From Oscillibacter sp. (GTDB lineage: Bacteria; Bacillota; Clostridia; Oscillospirales; Oscillospiraceae): 64,000 nt of DNA. The notes under the pieces are model-generated. The model did not search any database. It was not told where the DNA came from and worked only from the letters and a program-made list of their open reading frames with translations. Every line of letters begins with the position of its first letter. The first letter of the stretch is position 1. Made by a program: the position numbers and the translations under genes. Shown here piece after piece: positions 24,243 to 33,789 of the stretch. Location of the stretch: contig JAAVYM010000001.1 in NCBI GenBank assembly GCA_022791135.1, positions 1-64,000 of the forward strand, in the 5' to 3' direction.

Positions 24243-24248
24243 TATAAT
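24243..24248 (+). promoter_or_regulatory. Candidate -10 box ahead of dnaB
   Basis: TATAAT 27 nt before the dnaB ATG. No good -35 at 17 bp, so the promoter is uncertain. The upstream 24029-24230 gap otherwise holds short GC hairpins only. Confidence 0.4.
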
Positions 24249-24274
24249 TCCCAAGAAGGGGGGTGCACGCCCTT

Positions 24275-25624
24275 ATGGCCAACGAGGACCTTTTGCTCCG
24301 TCAGATGCCCCACAGCCTGGAGGGGGAACAGGCCGTTCTGGGTTCTATGCTCATTGACCCGGACTGCGTAAAGGAGGTCATGGACAAGCTCCGGCCGGAG
24401 GACTTCTACCTCCGGCAGAACCGGGAGATCTTCGAGACCATTTACACCATGTTCGCCTATGCCCGGCCGATCGACGGCATCACTGTCTTTGAGGAGCTGC
24501 AAAAGGCCGGGGTTTCCGACGAGAATACCCGTTCCTATCTGGCCCAGCTGATGGAGATCACCCCCACCAGCGCCAATGCCATGGAGTACGCCGCCATCGT
24601 CCGGGACAAAGCGCTGCTTCGCTCCGTGGCCCAGGCGGCGGGAGAGATCACCGCCCTGGTCCAGGAGGGCGTGGGGGAGGCTGCGGTCATTTTGGAGGCT
24701 GCGGAACAGAAAATTTATGCAATCCGCCGGGGACAAAGCGCCCAGGAGATGGTCTCCTTGCGGCAGGTCCTGCCCGATGTGCTGGACCGGCTGGGCGAGA
24801 TGAGCGAGCACGAAAATCATCTCCCGGGCCTGTCCACCGGCCTGTCCGCCATCGACAATAAAATTACCGGATTGAACAAGTCGGACCTGATCCTCCTGGC
24901 CGCCCGGCCCGGCATGGGCAAGACCTCCCTGGCGCTGAATTTGGCGCTGAACGTGGCCAAGGGGGAGGGGAAAACCGTGGCGGTGTTCTCCCTGGAGATG
25001 TCCCGGGAGCAGCTGGCCACCCGGCTGCTCTCCTCCGAGGCCCTGGTAGAAAATAACCGCCTGCGCACCGGGATGCTCCGGGAGACGGATTGGGAGAAAA
25101 TCGCCGGGGCCGCCACCGTGCTGAACCGGCTGGATATCCGTATCGATGATAACCCGCTGCTGTCTGTGGCGGATATGAACGCCAAGTGCCGGAGGTTGGA
25201 CAACCTGGCCCTGGTGGTGGTGGACTACCTCCAGCTGATGAGTTCGGCCGGGGGAAACAGCCGGGGCGGCGAGAACCGCCAGCAGGTGGTTTCCGATATG
25301 TCCCGGATGCTGAAAATCATGGCCAAGGAGCTGGACGTCCCGGTGATCTGCCTCAGTCAGCTCAGCCGCGCCAATGAAAAGCGGGATGACAAACGGCCCA
25401 TGCTCTCGGACCTCCGGGAGTCCGGCGCCATCGAGCAGGATGCGGACATCGTCTTGTTCCTGTACCGGGATGACTACTACAACGAGGATTCTGAAAAGCA
25501 CAATATTGCAGAATGTATTGTGGCCAAGAACCGCCACGGCGAAACCGGAAAGGTGGAGCTGCGCTGGATGCCGGAATACACCCAGTTCTCCACCTTGGAC
25601 AAGCGCTATGACGACGAAGACTGA
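24275..25624 (+). CDS. dnaB: Replicative DNA helicase DnaB
   Basis: 449 aa hexameric fork helicase (DnaC of Bacillus). N-terminal domain (QMPHSLEGEQAVLGSMLIDP) for primase contact; RecA-like C-terminal domain with Walker A ARPGMGKTSLALN (about 209-221), Walker B VVVDYLQLM and the arginine-finger region SDLRESGAIEQDADIV. ATG 24275 is preferred to GTG 24263 because AAGGGGGG abuts the GTG. It ends inside tilS. Confidence 0.97.
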   Translation: MANEDLLLRQMPHSLEGEQAVLGSMLIDPDCVKEVMDKLRPEDFYLRQNREIFETIYTMFAYARPIDGITVFEELQKAGVSDENTRSYLAQLMEITPTSANAMEYAAIVRDKALLRSVAQAAGEITALVQEGVGEAAVILEAAEQKIYAIRRGQSAQEMVSLRQVLPDVLDRLGEMSEHENHLPGLSTGLSAIDNKITGLNKSDLILLAARPGMGKTSLALNLALNVAKGEGKTVAVFSLEMSREQLATRLLSSEALVENNRLRTGMLRETDWEKIAGAATVLNRLDIRIDDNPLLSVADMNAKCRRLDNLALVVVDYLQLMSSAGGNSRGGENRQQVVSDMSRMLKIMAKELDVPVICLSQLSRANEKRDDKRPMLSDLRESGAIEQDADIVLFLYRDDYYNEDSEKHNIAECIVAKNRHGETGKVELRWMPEYTQFSTLDKRYDDED

Positions 25625-27074
25625 GCTGCGGGACGCGTGGCGGTTCATGCTGCGGTTGGCGGACGGGAGCGGCGCGCCCCAGCGGCTGTTGGCGGCGGTA
25701 TCCGGAGGGCTGGATTCCATGTGCCTGCTCCAGTTCCTGCTGGACTGGACAGCGGAAATGGGCGGAGAGGTATTCGCCGCCCACTTCAACCACCGCCTCC
25801 GGGGAGAGGCGGCGGACTGGGACGAGTCCTTTGTCCGGAATTGGTGCAGGGAGCGCGGCATCCCCTTCCTTCGGGGAGAGGGGGAGGTTCGGGCTTACGC
25901 AAAGCAAGCGGGACTGACCTTGGAGGAGGCTGCCCGGCAGATGCGCTACGGCTTTTTGGAGAGGACGGCGGCGGAACGGCGCTGCGGCTGGATTCTGACT
26001 GCCCACCACGCCGACGATAACGCTGAGACCATGCTGCTGAATCTTATCCGGGGAGCCGGGAGCCGGGGCCTGGCGGGTATTCCGGCGGTGCGGGGGAGAA
26101 TCGCCAGGCCCTTCCTCCGGCTGGAAAGGGCGGAGCTGGAGCGCTACGCCGCTGCCCGGGGTATTCCCCATGTGGAGGACGAGACCAATCGGGACCCGGA
26201 CGCCGCCGCTCGGAACCGTCTGCGTCAGAAGGTGATGCCGGTCCTGCGGGAGCTGAATCCCCGGGCCGCCCAGAACATGGGCCGTACCGCCGCCATTTTG
26301 AGCCGGGAAAACGCATTTTTGGATCAGCAGGCCAAGGCCCTGGCGGCAAAGGCGCGGATAGAGGACGGCGCGCTGTGCATGCCGCGGCGGGAACTGAACG
26401 AGGCCCCGCCAGCCCTGGCGGCGGCGGCGGTTTTGGAGCTGCTGGAGCGGGCCTGCGGAGGGCGGAAAAACCTGACGGCCGTGGACGCGGAAACCGTTTT
26501 GGATTTCTGCCGGAACCGGCCAGGTCGGTGGGAGCTGCGGCTCTCTTACAACCTGGTGGTTCGAGGAGAGGGGGAGGAGCTGGTTATCTCGGTCCCGCCC
26601 CTTCCGCCGGGACCCGCCGCAATTTGGCCGGGGCGGACGGTGACGTTTGGCGAGTGGGATGTGACGCTGGGAGTGGAGCCGGGACCGGCTTACACGTACC
26701 GAATCGCTCTGCCGGGAGGCGTACCCTTGTCGGTGACGGCCTGGCAGAAGGGGGACCGTATGACCCTTCCCGGCGCCCGGGGGTCCCGGACGTTGAAACG
26801 GCTTTGCGCCGACGCGGGGGTTCGCCCCTGGCAGCGGGATGCCCTCCCGGTGCTGCGGGTGGGGGAGGCTGCCGCCGCCGTGCCGGGAGTGGGCCTGGCC
26901 GAGGGTTTTGTGCCGGGGCCGGATGAAAAAGCCTGGTTTGTGACATTTTATAAAAATAGAGACAAGGAGGAAGCAGAGAATGAGAAGCGAAATGGAGCAG
27001 GATATTCTGAAGGTATTGGTGACGGAGGAACAGCTCAAGGCCCGGGTGGCCGAGCTGGGGGAGGAGCTGTATGA
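25608..27074 (+). CDS. tilS: tRNA(Ile)-lysidine synthase TilS
   Basis: 488 aa. Converts C34 of the CAU-anticodon tRNA-Ile to lysidine, an essential step. PP-loop SGGLDS (about 32-37), then HFNHRLRGEAADWDE and TAHHADDNAETMLLNLIRGAG, all TilS-typical, with a C-terminal substrate-binding domain (WQKGDRMTLPGARGSRTLKR). The start is ATG 25608, overlapping dnaB by 17 nt without a strong Shine-Dalgarno, suggesting translational coupling. The stop lies 95 nt inside hpt, an unusually long overlap; the extra tail (Gly-rich) has no TilS character. Confidence 0.93.
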   Translation: MTTKTELRDAWRFMLRLADGSGAPQRLLAAVSGGLDSMCLLQFLLDWTAEMGGEVFAAHFNHRLRGEAADWDESFVRNWCRERGIPFLRGEGEVRAYAKQAGLTLEEAARQMRYGFLERTAAERRCGWILTAHHADDNAETMLLNLIRGAGSRGLAGIPAVRGRIARPFLRLERAELERYAAARGIPHVEDETNRDPDAAARNRLRQKVMPVLRELNPRAAQNMGRTAAILSRENAFLDQQAKALAAKARIEDGALCMPRRELNEAPPALAAAAVLELLERACGGRKNLTAVDAETVLDFCRNRPGRWELRLSYNLVVRGEGEELVISVPPLPPGPAAIWPGRTVTFGEWDVTLGVEPGPAYTYRIALPGGVPLSVTAWQKGDRMTLPGARGSRTLKRLCADAGVRPWQRDALPVLRVGEAAAAVPGVGLAEGFVPGPDEKAWFVTFYKNRDKEEAENEKRNGAGYSEGIGDGGTAQGPGGRAGGGAV

Positions 27075-27534
27075 GAAGTTCCAGGGGAAAAAGCCCTTGT
27101 TCTTAGGCGTGCTGAAGGGGAGCTTTGTGTTTATGACCGATCTGGTCCGGGCTTGCCAGCTCAAAAGCGACGTGGAATTCATTGCCGTCAGCTCCTATGG
27201 AAATGCGACGTCTTCTTCCGGGCGGGTGCAGATCGACCACGACCTCCGGCAGGATATCACCGGGCGGCATCTGATCATCGTGGAGGATATCTTGGATTCC
27301 GGGACGACGCTGGCTTTTTTAAAGGAGTACTTTCTGACCAAAGGGGCGGCTTCCATCACCATCGTGACGCTGCTGGATAAGCCCGCCCGGCGGGAAAAAG
27401 CCGTCACCGCCGATCTCTCCGGCTTCACGGTTCCGGATGAGTTCGTGGTGGGCTACGGGCTGGACTATGCCCAGCTGTATCGAAATATCCCTTATATCGG
27501 CGTGCTGAAGCCGGAGGTCTACGCCGGAAAGTAA
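26980..27534 (+). CDS. hpt: Hypoxanthine phosphoribosyltransferase
   Basis: 184 aa purine-salvage enzyme making IMP/GMP from hypoxanthine/guanine and PRPP. PRPP loop VEDILDSGTTLAFL, flexible loop SSYGNATSSSGRVQ, and purine contact region PDEFVVGYGLDYAQLYRN. AAGGAGG precedes the ATG by 9 nt, supporting this start even though it lies inside tilS. Neighbours tilS-hpt-ftsH are the classic Firmicutes order. Confidence 0.97.
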   Translation: MRSEMEQDILKVLVTEEQLKARVAELGEELYEKFQGKKPLFLGVLKGSFVFMTDLVRACQLKSDVEFIAVSSYGNATSSSGRVQIDHDLRQDITGRHLIIVEDILDSGTTLAFLKEYFLTKGAASITIVTLLDKPARREKAVTADLSGFTVPDEFVVGYGLDYAQLYRNIPYIGVLKPEVYAGK

Positions 27535-27579
27535 CAAGCGCCCTGCTGTCATGGGACGGCGCAAAGGAGGAATGCCATC

Positions 27580-29442
27580 GTGTCCAAACAAAACCGCAGC
27601 TCGAGCCTCAGCTTTGTCATGCTGGGACTGGTGATCCTGCTGTGCCTGAGCTGGATTTGGCAGCTGAACGGCCGGGATGAGCGGGTGAGCTTCTCTCAGG
27701 TGGAGCAGCTCTTCCGGCAGGAGAAAGTGGAGTCCTTCGTCATCCGGGACAACACCCTGGTGATGACGCTGCGGGGGGAGCCGGAGAGGCGGGATACCCT
27801 GCGCTATGAACTCTACGATTTTGATTTGTTCTATGACAGCCTGGGACAGCTGGTGGAGGAGCAGACGGCCAAGGGGGTCATCACTTCCTACGACTATCAG
27901 CAGGACCACTCCACCAACTGGCTGGAGATTCTGCTGCCCTGGGTCCTGATGGCGCTGCTGGTGGGGGGCATGTGGTATTTTTTCATGCTTCGCAACCAGG
28001 GCGGCGGCATGGGCGCGGACCGCATGGCACGGTTTGGCTCCGCCCGGACCAGGACCCTCTCGGAAAAGGACAAGAAGGTCCGCTTCGAGGATGTGGCCGG
28101 AGCAGACGAGGAAAAGGAGGAGCTGCAGGAGATCGTGGAGTTCCTCCGGGACCCCCGGCGCTTCATCTCTCTGGGGGCCAGAATCCCCAAGGGCGTGCTG
28201 CTGGTGGGGCCTCCGGGTACGGGTAAGACTCTGCTGGCCAAGGCTGTGGCCGGGGAAGCCGGGGTGGGCTTCCTCTCCATCTCCGGGTCTGACTTCGTGG
28301 AACTCTATGTGGGCGTTGGCGCCAGCCGGGTGCGGGATTTGTTTGACCAGGCGAAGAAGACCTCCCCCGCCATCGTGTTCATTGACGAGATCGACGCCGT
28401 TGGCCGCCAGCGGGGCACCGGCGTGGGCGGAGGGCACGACGAGCGGGAACAGACGCTGAACCAGCTCCTGGTGGAAATGGACGGCTTCGCCGCCAACGAG
28501 GGCGTGGTGGTCCTGGCGGCGACGAACCGGGCGGACGTGCTGGACCCGGCGCTGCTGCGGCCGGGGCGGTTTGACCGGCAGATTTACGTGGGACTCCCGG
28601 ATATCAAGGGACGGGAGGACATTTTGAAGATCCACGTCAAGGGCAAGCCCCTGGCGGAGGATGTGGATTTGCGAACCCTGGCCCGGGGGACCGCCGGTTT
28701 TACCGGGGCGGATTTGGAAAACCTGGTGAACGAGGGAGCCTTGCTGGCCGCCCGGAAGGACCGGGATTTTATCACCATGGAGGACCTTCACGAGGCGGAG
28801 ATCAAGGTCATCGCCGGCCCGGAGAAGCGCAGCCGCGTGATCTCCCAGCACGAGCGGGAGCTGACCGCCTGGCACGAGGCGGGTCACGCCGTGGTGATGG
28901 AGACCCTGCCCGAGCATGACGCGGTGAACCAGATCACCATCGTCCCCAGGGGGCAGGCGGGAGGCATGACCATCGCCCTGCCGGAGGAGGACCGCTCTTA
29001 CCTCTCCAAGCGCTATATGGAGGACCAGATTGTGGCGCTGCTGGGCGGCCGGGTGGCGGAAAAGCTGTGCCTGGGGGATATCTCCACCGGGGCCAGCAAC
29101 GACATCCAGCGGGCCACGGGCATCGCCAGAAAGATGGTGGCAGTTTACGGCATGAGCGAGACCATCGGTACCGTTGCCTTCGAAGGGGGACACGACGAGG
29201 TATTCATCGGCCGGACTATGAGCCAGGGACGAAGCTATTCTGAGGCCGTGGCCGCCCAGATCGACGAGGAGGTCCGCCGGGTGGTGGACGAGGCGTACCG
29301 CCGGTGCGAGGAGATCCTCGTGGAACGGAGGAAGATCCTGGACGCCGTGGCGCAGTATCTTCTGGAGAACGAGACTATGGAGCGGGAGGCCTTTTTGAAG
29401 GTTTTTTCCCAAGAAGTGCCAAAGAGCCAGGAAACGGAATAA
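27580..29442 (+). CDS. ftsH: ATP-dependent zinc metalloprotease FtsH
   Basis: 620 aa. Two membrane helices (about 10-27 and 110-130) flank an extracytoplasmic domain. The AAA+ domain has Walker A GPPGTGKT (about 209-216), Walker [10 protein letters not shown] and the [23 protein letters not shown]. Zinc protease motif HEAGH at about 432-436 with a distal Asp in [12 protein letters not shown]. Degrades misassembled membrane and regulatory proteins. The start is GTG 27580 with AAAGGAGGAATGCCATC; a nearby ATG is out of frame. Confidence 0.98.
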   Translation: MSKQNRSSSLSFVMLGLVILLCLSWIWQLNGRDERVSFSQVEQLFRQEKVESFVIRDNTLVMTLRGEPERRDTLRYELYDFDLFYDSLGQLVEEQTAKGVITSYDYQQDHSTNWLEILLPWVLMALLVGGMWYFFMLRNQGGGMGADRMARFGSARTRTLSEKDKKVRFEDVAGADEEKEELQEIVEFLRDPRRFISLGARIPKGVLLVGPPGTGKTLLAKAVAGEAGVGFLSISGSDFVELYVGVGASRVRDLFDQAKKTSPAIVFIDEIDAVGRQRGTGVGGGHDEREQTLNQLLVEMDGFAANEGVVVLAATNRADVLDPALLRPGRFDRQIYVGLPDIKGREDILKIHVKGKPLAEDVDLRTLARGTAGFTGADLENLVNEGALLAARKDRDFITMEDLHEAEIKVIAGPEKRSRVISQHERELTAWHEAGHAVVMETLPEHDAVNQITIVPRGQAGGMTIALPEEDRSYLSKRYMEDQIVALLGGRVAEKLCLGDISTGASNDIQRATGIARKMVAVYGMSETIGTVAFEGGHDEVFIGRTMSQGRSYSEAVAAQIDEEVRRVVDEAYRRCEEILVERRKILDAVAQYLLENETMEREAFLKVFSQEVPKSQETE

Positions 29443-29447
29443 GCGGC

Positions 29448-29480
29448 AAGGACCGGGAGCGTTGTGCCCCGGTCCTTTCT
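29448..29480 (+). terminator. Intrinsic terminator after ftsH
   Basis: AAGGACCGGG / CCCGGTCCTT stem followed by TCTGTTT. Confidence 0.75.
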
Positions 29481-29594
29481 GTTTGGGCGGCAGTTCGGCT
29501 TTTTTCGCGTTTTTTACAAAACTGCCCATATGTCCTTTTCTTCCAGCTTTCGCCAGGGTATCCTATCCTTATCAACGACAAAGGAGTGGACCCC

Positions 29595-30446
29595 ATGAAA
29601 AAGGCTGAACGCGTATACGCCTCCCTGAAAGAGAGAGTCCGGACGGAATGGATTCTCTACCTCCTGGCCTTCGTCTTCATCTTCATCGCGGACTCCATCG
29701 GGCAGATCAAAATTCCCGTCTGGAAGGGTACCTTCATCATCTTCCCCATTTTCTACGCGCTGTTCCTGGGAATCCTCACCGGACCCAATGTCTTCAAAAT
29801 CCTGGACGACAAGAAGGTGAAGGCCGCTTCCGGTCTGGTGGGCGTGGCCATCCTTCCCTTTGTGGCAAAGCTTGGCATCAACGCCGGGGCCAACATCTCC
29901 ATTGTCATCTCCGCCGGACCGGCCCTGCTGCTCCAGGAGTTCGGGAACCTGTGCACCATCTTCCTGGCGATGCCCATCGCCTTGATGCTGGGCTTGAAGC
30001 GGGAGGCCATTGGAGCCACTCACTCCATTAACCGGGAGACCAACCTGGCCTTGATGCAGGATATGTTCGGCGCGGATTCTCCGGAGGCCCAGGGCAGCCT
30101 CTCAGTGTACATCGTCGGTGGCATGGTGGGCACCATCTATTTCGGCTTCATGGCCTCCATGGCTGCGGCCACCGGTCTCTTCCACCCCTACTCCCTGGGC
30201 ATGGCCTCCGGCGTGGGCGCGGGCATTCTGATGAGTTCTGCTGTTGCGGCGCTGTCCGAGGTTATGCCCGCCTATGCCGACCAGATCGCCGCCATGGCCT
30301 CCGCCAGCGAGACGATTTCCGGTATCGACGGCATTTACATGGCGATTTTCCTGGGTGTGCCTTTGTGCAATTTCCTCTACCGCAAGCTGGAACCCACCCT
30401 GGGGCGGCTCACCAAGTCCGGCCGAGAGGCCGCGGAAAAGAATTGA
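29595..30446 (+). CDS. DUF3100-family multispanning membrane protein (putative transporter subunit)
   Basis: 283 aa, about eight membrane segments. Glycine-rich stretches (FPIFYALFLGILTGPNVFKI; LGMASGVGAGILMSSAVAAL) and the KLGINAGANISIVISAGPAL segment resemble the DUF3100 (PF11299) family, whose substrate is unknown. AAAGGAGTGGACCCC precedes the ATG. It heads a tightly packed set with a second small membrane protein, a TauE/SafE protein and an amidohydrolase, so it may import the amidohydrolase substrate or export its product. Family assignment from motif memory. Confidence 0.75.
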   Translation: MKKAERVYASLKERVRTEWILYLLAFVFIFIADSIGQIKIPVWKGTFIIFPIFYALFLGILTGPNVFKILDDKKVKAASGLVGVAILPFVAKLGINAGANISIVISAGPALLLQEFGNLCTIFLAMPIALMLGLKREAIGATHSINRETNLALMQDMFGADSPEAQGSLSVYIVGGMVGTIYFGFMASMAAATGLFHPYSLGMASGVGAGILMSSAVAALSEVMPAYADQIAAMASASETISGIDGIYMAIFLGVPLCNFLYRKLEPTLGRLTKSGREAAEKN

Positions 30447-30459
30447 GGAGGAACCGGCT

Positions 30460-30906
30460 ATGACTATCAAGGATTGGATTTTCGTCCTCGCCATCTCCGG
30501 CCTGGGCATGATGACCGCCAACTTCATCGGCTTCGACGTGGCTTTCACCGACTCCCTGCCGGGCGTGCTGGTGCTGCTGCTCATCGCCCTGTGCGCCGCA
30601 GGTCTGGCCCGCGTTATCCCGCTGAAGCTTCCCACTGTGGCCTACTGCTCGATTTTGGGTCTGCTGTGCGCCTGTCCCTTGTCTCCGGTGTCTCAGTTTG
30701 TGATTGAATCCGCCGGAAAGATCAACTTCACCGCACCCCTGACCATGGTGGGGGCCTTTGCCGGCATGTCCATCAGCAACCAGCTGAAGATGTTCTTCAA
30801 GCAGGGCTGGAAGCTGATTATCATTACCATCCTGGTTATGACCGGCACCTTCTTTGGCTCCTTGGTGGTGGCCCAGGTGGTGCTCCAGCTGACCCATGCC
30901 ATCTGA
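30460..30906 (+). CDS. Small membrane protein paired with the DUF3100 protein
   Basis: 148 aa, about four to five hydrophobic helices, no named domain recognised. The PGVLVLLLIALCAAGLARVI and APLTMVGAFAGMSISNQLKM segments look like half of a transporter of the CitG/GntP-like type, so it may form a two-subunit transporter with the preceding gene (13-nt gap). GAGGAGG precedes the ATG. The last 11 nt overlap the TauE/SafE gene. Confidence 0.8.
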   Translation: MTIKDWIFVLAISGLGMMTANFIGFDVAFTDSLPGVLVLLLIALCAAGLARVIPLKLPTVAYCSILGLLCACPLSPVSQFVIESAGKINFTAPLTMVGAFAGMSISNQLKMFFKQGWKLIIITILVMTGTFFGSLVVAQVVLQLTHAI

Positions 30907-31645
30907 GCTGATTCTGGCGGCCCTGGGGAGCTGCACCGTGGGGCTGTTCATTGGCTGGTGCGGCGTGGCGGGCTTCCTGCTGCCCATCCTGTTTGTAAAC
31001 GCCTGCGGCCTCTCCGTGACGGAGTCCCTCCTGGCCAGCTTTCTCTGCTTTGCCGTCTCCGGGGCCATCGGCTCTTTGAACTACCGCCGCCGGGGCGAGC
31101 TGCCCCTCCGCCCCGCCCTGACCCTCTCCGCCGGAAGCCTGGCGGGAGGATTGCTGGGGGCGGCCCTGGGGGGACTGCTGGAGCCGGCGACCGTGAAAAC
31201 CGTGCTGTACGTGGTGGTCCTCCTCTCCGGCGCCGCCATCGCTGTCCGGGAGCTTCGTCCCCAGAAGGGGCGGGAGGGCCAGGTGTTTCCAAAGCCCTTG
31301 CCGCTGCTGGTCCTGGGCTTTGCCACAGCTCTGCTGTGCGCCCTGTCCGGGGCGGGAGGGCCGGTGCTGGTGATGCCGCTGCTGGTGGCCATGGGCGTTC
31401 CCGCCAAGATGGCGGTGGGTACGGCCCTGCTGGATTCTGTCTCCATTGCCCTGCCGGCCATCGCTGTGTATGCCGCCCGCTGCCGGCCTCTGGCGATTCT
31501 GCCGGTTTTGCTGTTGGCGGCGCTGGGGCATGCCGCCGGGGTCTTTGTGGGCAGCGTCACCGCAGCCCGCGTGCCTCAAACGCTTCTCAAGCGGGGCGTC
31601 GCCGTGTTTTCCATCTGCTTCGCTCTGTTTATGCTGTTGAAATAG
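30896..31645 (+). CDS. TauE/SafE-family anion exporter
   Basis: 249 aa, eight hydrophobic segments in two repeats, as usual for TauE/SafE (PF01925) permeases. Motifs GWCGVAGFLLPILFVNACGL and CALSGAGGPVLVMPLLVAMG are the paired half-repeat signatures. Known members export sulfite, sulfoacetate or organic acids. The start overlaps the previous gene by 11 nt, so translation is coupled. The amidohydrolase follows after 12 nt. Confidence 0.87.
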   Translation: MPSELILAALGSCTVGLFIGWCGVAGFLLPILFVNACGLSVTESLLASFLCFAVSGAIGSLNYRRRGELPLRPALTLSAGSLAGGLLGAALGGLLEPATVKTVLYVVVLLSGAAIAVRELRPQKGREGQVFPKPLPLLVLGFATALLCALSGAGGPVLVMPLLVAMGVPAKMAVGTALLDSVSIALPAIAVYAARCRPLAILPVLLLAALGHAAGVFVGSVTAARVPQTLLKRGVAVFSICFALFMLLK

Positions 31646-31657
31646 GAGGATTTTTTC

Positions 31658-32986
31658 ATGTCTGACGATCTCCATTGCGACTTGCTGCTCACGAACTGCC
31701 GCTATCTCGCCCCGGACATGACCATTGTCTCCGGTAAGGCCATCGCCGTTAAGAACGGCGTTATCCTGGACATCACAGATCAGGATTCGTGTGCCTACCA
31801 GACGGAGACCGTTCTCTCCGGGAGCCGGCTTTTGTGGATGCCTGGCCTGGTGGACGGCCACCTTCACACCAGTCAGCAGCTCCTCCGGGGGCGGCTGCTG
31901 GATGAGAAGCCCGTGATATGGAAGAGGGTCAACGTCCCCTTCGAAAGCCGCCTGGACGAGGACAGCTCCCGCCTCAGCGCCCAGCTGGCGGCGATGGAGA
32001 TGATCGCCTGCGGTACCACGGGTTTTGTGGATGCCGGCGGCAAATACCCCGAGATCTACGCCGGGGTCTATCAGGCCGCAGGCCTCCGGGGCCGCCTCAG
32101 CGTTATGACCAACGACAACCCCTTTTGCCCTGAGAGCCTGCGGGCCGCCTCGGTTCCGGCGGCAGTGGAGCGGCTGCGGGCCATGAAGGCTGCCCTCTCC
32201 GGTCTTCTGAAACCCATTTACTCCGTCACCACCCCTACCGCTGTCAGCGAGGAGCTGCTTCGGGCGGTGTTCCGGGCGGCGGAGGAGGACGGCGTGCCTG
32301 TGGAGACCCATATGAACGAGTACGCCAGCGAAGTGACGGATTTTCTGGAACGCTATGGCAAACGCCCCTTTGTTTGGATGGAGGACGAGGGCCTTCTGGA
32401 GGCCCCCATGACTGCCCCTCACTGCATCTTTCTCAGTCAGGAGGAGATGGAGATTCTGGCCCGGCGGAAAGTACGGGCAGTCCATTGTCCCTTCTCCAAC
32501 TGCGGCAAGGGGATGCCGCCCACACCCCAGCTCCTCCGGGCCGGGGTCCCCGTGGGCCTGGGCACCGACGGCTCCGCCCATGGCGGACTGGATTTGTTCC
32601 GGGAGATGCGCTTGTTCCGGGGCGTGATGAACGTCACCCGGGGCGTGGGGACGGCGGACTCTGCCATCATGCCCGCCGAGACCTTGCTGTCTATGGCTAC
32701 ACAGGGCGGCGCCGCGGCGCTGATGGAGCCGGGATTGGGTGTCATCCGGCCCGGCGCGCCGGCGGACCTTATCGCCATCGGCACCGACGCCCCCCACCTC
32801 TGGCCCACCCAGAACCTGGTTCATACCCTGGTGGAGAGCGCCAGCGGGGCCGACGTGCGTCACTCCATCGTAAATGGGAAGCTCCTGATGAAGGACCGGG
32901 AACTTTTGACCGTCGACCGGGAGCGGATCTGCCGGGAGGCGGAGCTGTTGTTTGAAAAACAGCCTTGGCTCTCCAGCTGGAAATAG
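31658..32986 (+). CDS. Amidohydrolase/deaminase, TRZ/ATZ-SsnA type
   Basis: 442 aa, metal-dependent TIM-barrel hydrolase of the amidohydrolase superfamily. Metal ligands: GHLHTSQQ (HxH, about 67-69), ETHMNEY, APHCIFLS and the GTDGSAHGG Asp. The pattern is that of MTA/SAH deaminase, guanine deaminase and s-triazine hydrolases, which cleave C-N bonds on heterocycles. The substrate cannot be read from sequence. AGGAGGATTTTTTC precedes the ATG. Last gene of the DUF3100 unit; a terminator follows. Confidence 0.9.
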   Translation: MSDDLHCDLLLTNCRYLAPDMTIVSGKAIAVKNGVILDITDQDSCAYQTETVLSGSRLLWMPGLVDGHLHTSQQLLRGRLLDEKPVIWKRVNVPFESRLDEDSSRLSAQLAAMEMIACGTTGFVDAGGKYPEIYAGVYQAAGLRGRLSVMTNDNPFCPESLRAASVPAAVERLRAMKAALSGLLKPIYSVTTPTAVSEELLRAVFRAAEEDGVPVETHMNEYASEVTDFLERYGKRPFVWMEDEGLLEAPMTAPHCIFLSQEEMEILARRKVRAVHCPFSNCGKGMPPTPQLLRAGVPVGLGTDGSAHGGLDLFREMRLFRGVMNVTRGVGTADSAIMPAETLLSMATQGGAAALMEPGLGVIRPGAPADLIAIGTDAPHLWPTQNLVHTLVESASGADVRHSIVNGKLLMKDRELLTVDRERICREAELLFEKQPWLSSWK

Positions 32987-33000
32987 AAAACGCCCTTGTG

Positions 33001-33042
33001 CGCCCCTTGAAATCATGCTATCATGACTTCGAGGGGCGTTTT
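33001..33042 (+). terminator. Intrinsic terminator after the amidohydrolase
   Basis: CGCCCCT (33001-33007) / AGGGGCG (33032-33038) with an inner TCATG/CATGA helix, followed by TTTTCG. Confidence 0.75.
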
Positions 33043-33069
33043 CGCCTGCGAAAAGGGAGGTGCACCCAG

Positions 33070-33789
33070 ATGCGTTATGCAGAGCTGCTGGAGCTGACGC
33101 CGGAGCTGCGGGACTTTACCCCGCAGATTCCTCAGGAGCTGGACGGACAGTTCCTTTTGCGGACCTATCCCGCCCACAGCCTCATCCACCAGAAGGACAG
33201 CCCCCTGGAACGGATCGGCATCCTCCTCCGGGGATCTTTCCGGGTGGTGAACGAGTTTGAAAATGGCAACGTTTTCATGATCGAGCTGAATGAGCCAGTG
33301 TCCTTTATCGGGGAAGTGACCCTGCTGGCCGGTGCGGCCACCACCTCCGTCACCATCGAGACCGTGACGGACTGCCTGGTGGCCACAGTGCCGGTGGAAA
33401 CCTTTGACCAATGGCTGCGGCGGGATATCCGGCTCCTCCGGGCCGTCAGCCAGCATGTGGCGGCCAAGCTGTATTGCTCCAGCTACAACCGGGGAGAGCG
33501 GCTGTTTCACTCGGCGAAATACGTCTTGCTGAAATATTTGGCACGGCAGGCGGAAGAGCAAAATGTTCGTGCTGCCGGACAGGCAGTCATCCAAAAGACC
33601 CGCCAGCAAATTAGCGAGGAGGTGGGCCTGACGGTGAAGACCATCAACCGCACCCTCACCCAGTTTGCAAAGGACGGCCTGCTCTCCATCCGCCGGGGCA
33701 AGGCGGTCCTCAGTGCCGAGCAGTACCGTCTTGCCCAGAGGGAGCTGCGGGTTTACGTGTCCCAGAGCAAGAACGGGACGTTTTCCTGA
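33070..33789 (+). CDS. Crp/Fnr-family transcriptional regulator
   Basis: 239 aa. Cyclic-nucleotide-binding-like domain at about 20-140 (GILLRGSFRVVNEFENGNVF, FIGEVTLLAGAATTSVTIET) and a winged HTH at about 165-215 (TRQQISEEVGLTVKTINRTL). It lacks the N-terminal Cys cluster of Fnr, so effector binding rather than Fe-S sensing is likely. ATG 33070 follows AGGGAGGTGCACCCAG. It is just downstream of the DUF3100-amidohydrolase unit, behind a terminator, and is a good candidate for its regulator. Confidence 0.9.
   Translation: MRYAELLELTPELRDFTPQIPQELDGQFLLRTYPAHSLIHQKDSPLERIGILLRGSFRVVNEFENGNVFMIELNEPVSFIGEVTLLAGAATTSVTIETVTDCLVATVPVETFDQWLRRDIRLLRAVSQHVAAKLYCSSYNRGERLFHSAKYVLLKYLARQAEEQNVRAAGQAVIQKTRQQISEEVGLTVKTINRTLTQFAKDGLLSIRRGKAVLSAEQYRLAQRELRVYVSQSKNGTFS

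Noticed and set aside
25362-27182. 606-codon open frame antisense to tilS
   Set aside because: Same GC-skew effect; tilS motifs are intact on the plus strand.
27319-29529. 736-codon open frame antisense to ftsH
   Set aside because: Shadow of ftsH; no ribosome site and no protein-like motifs.
30836-33016. 726-codon open frame antisense to the TauE/SafE and amidohydrolase genes
   Set aside because: Shadow frame; product rich in Gly, Gln and His without domains.
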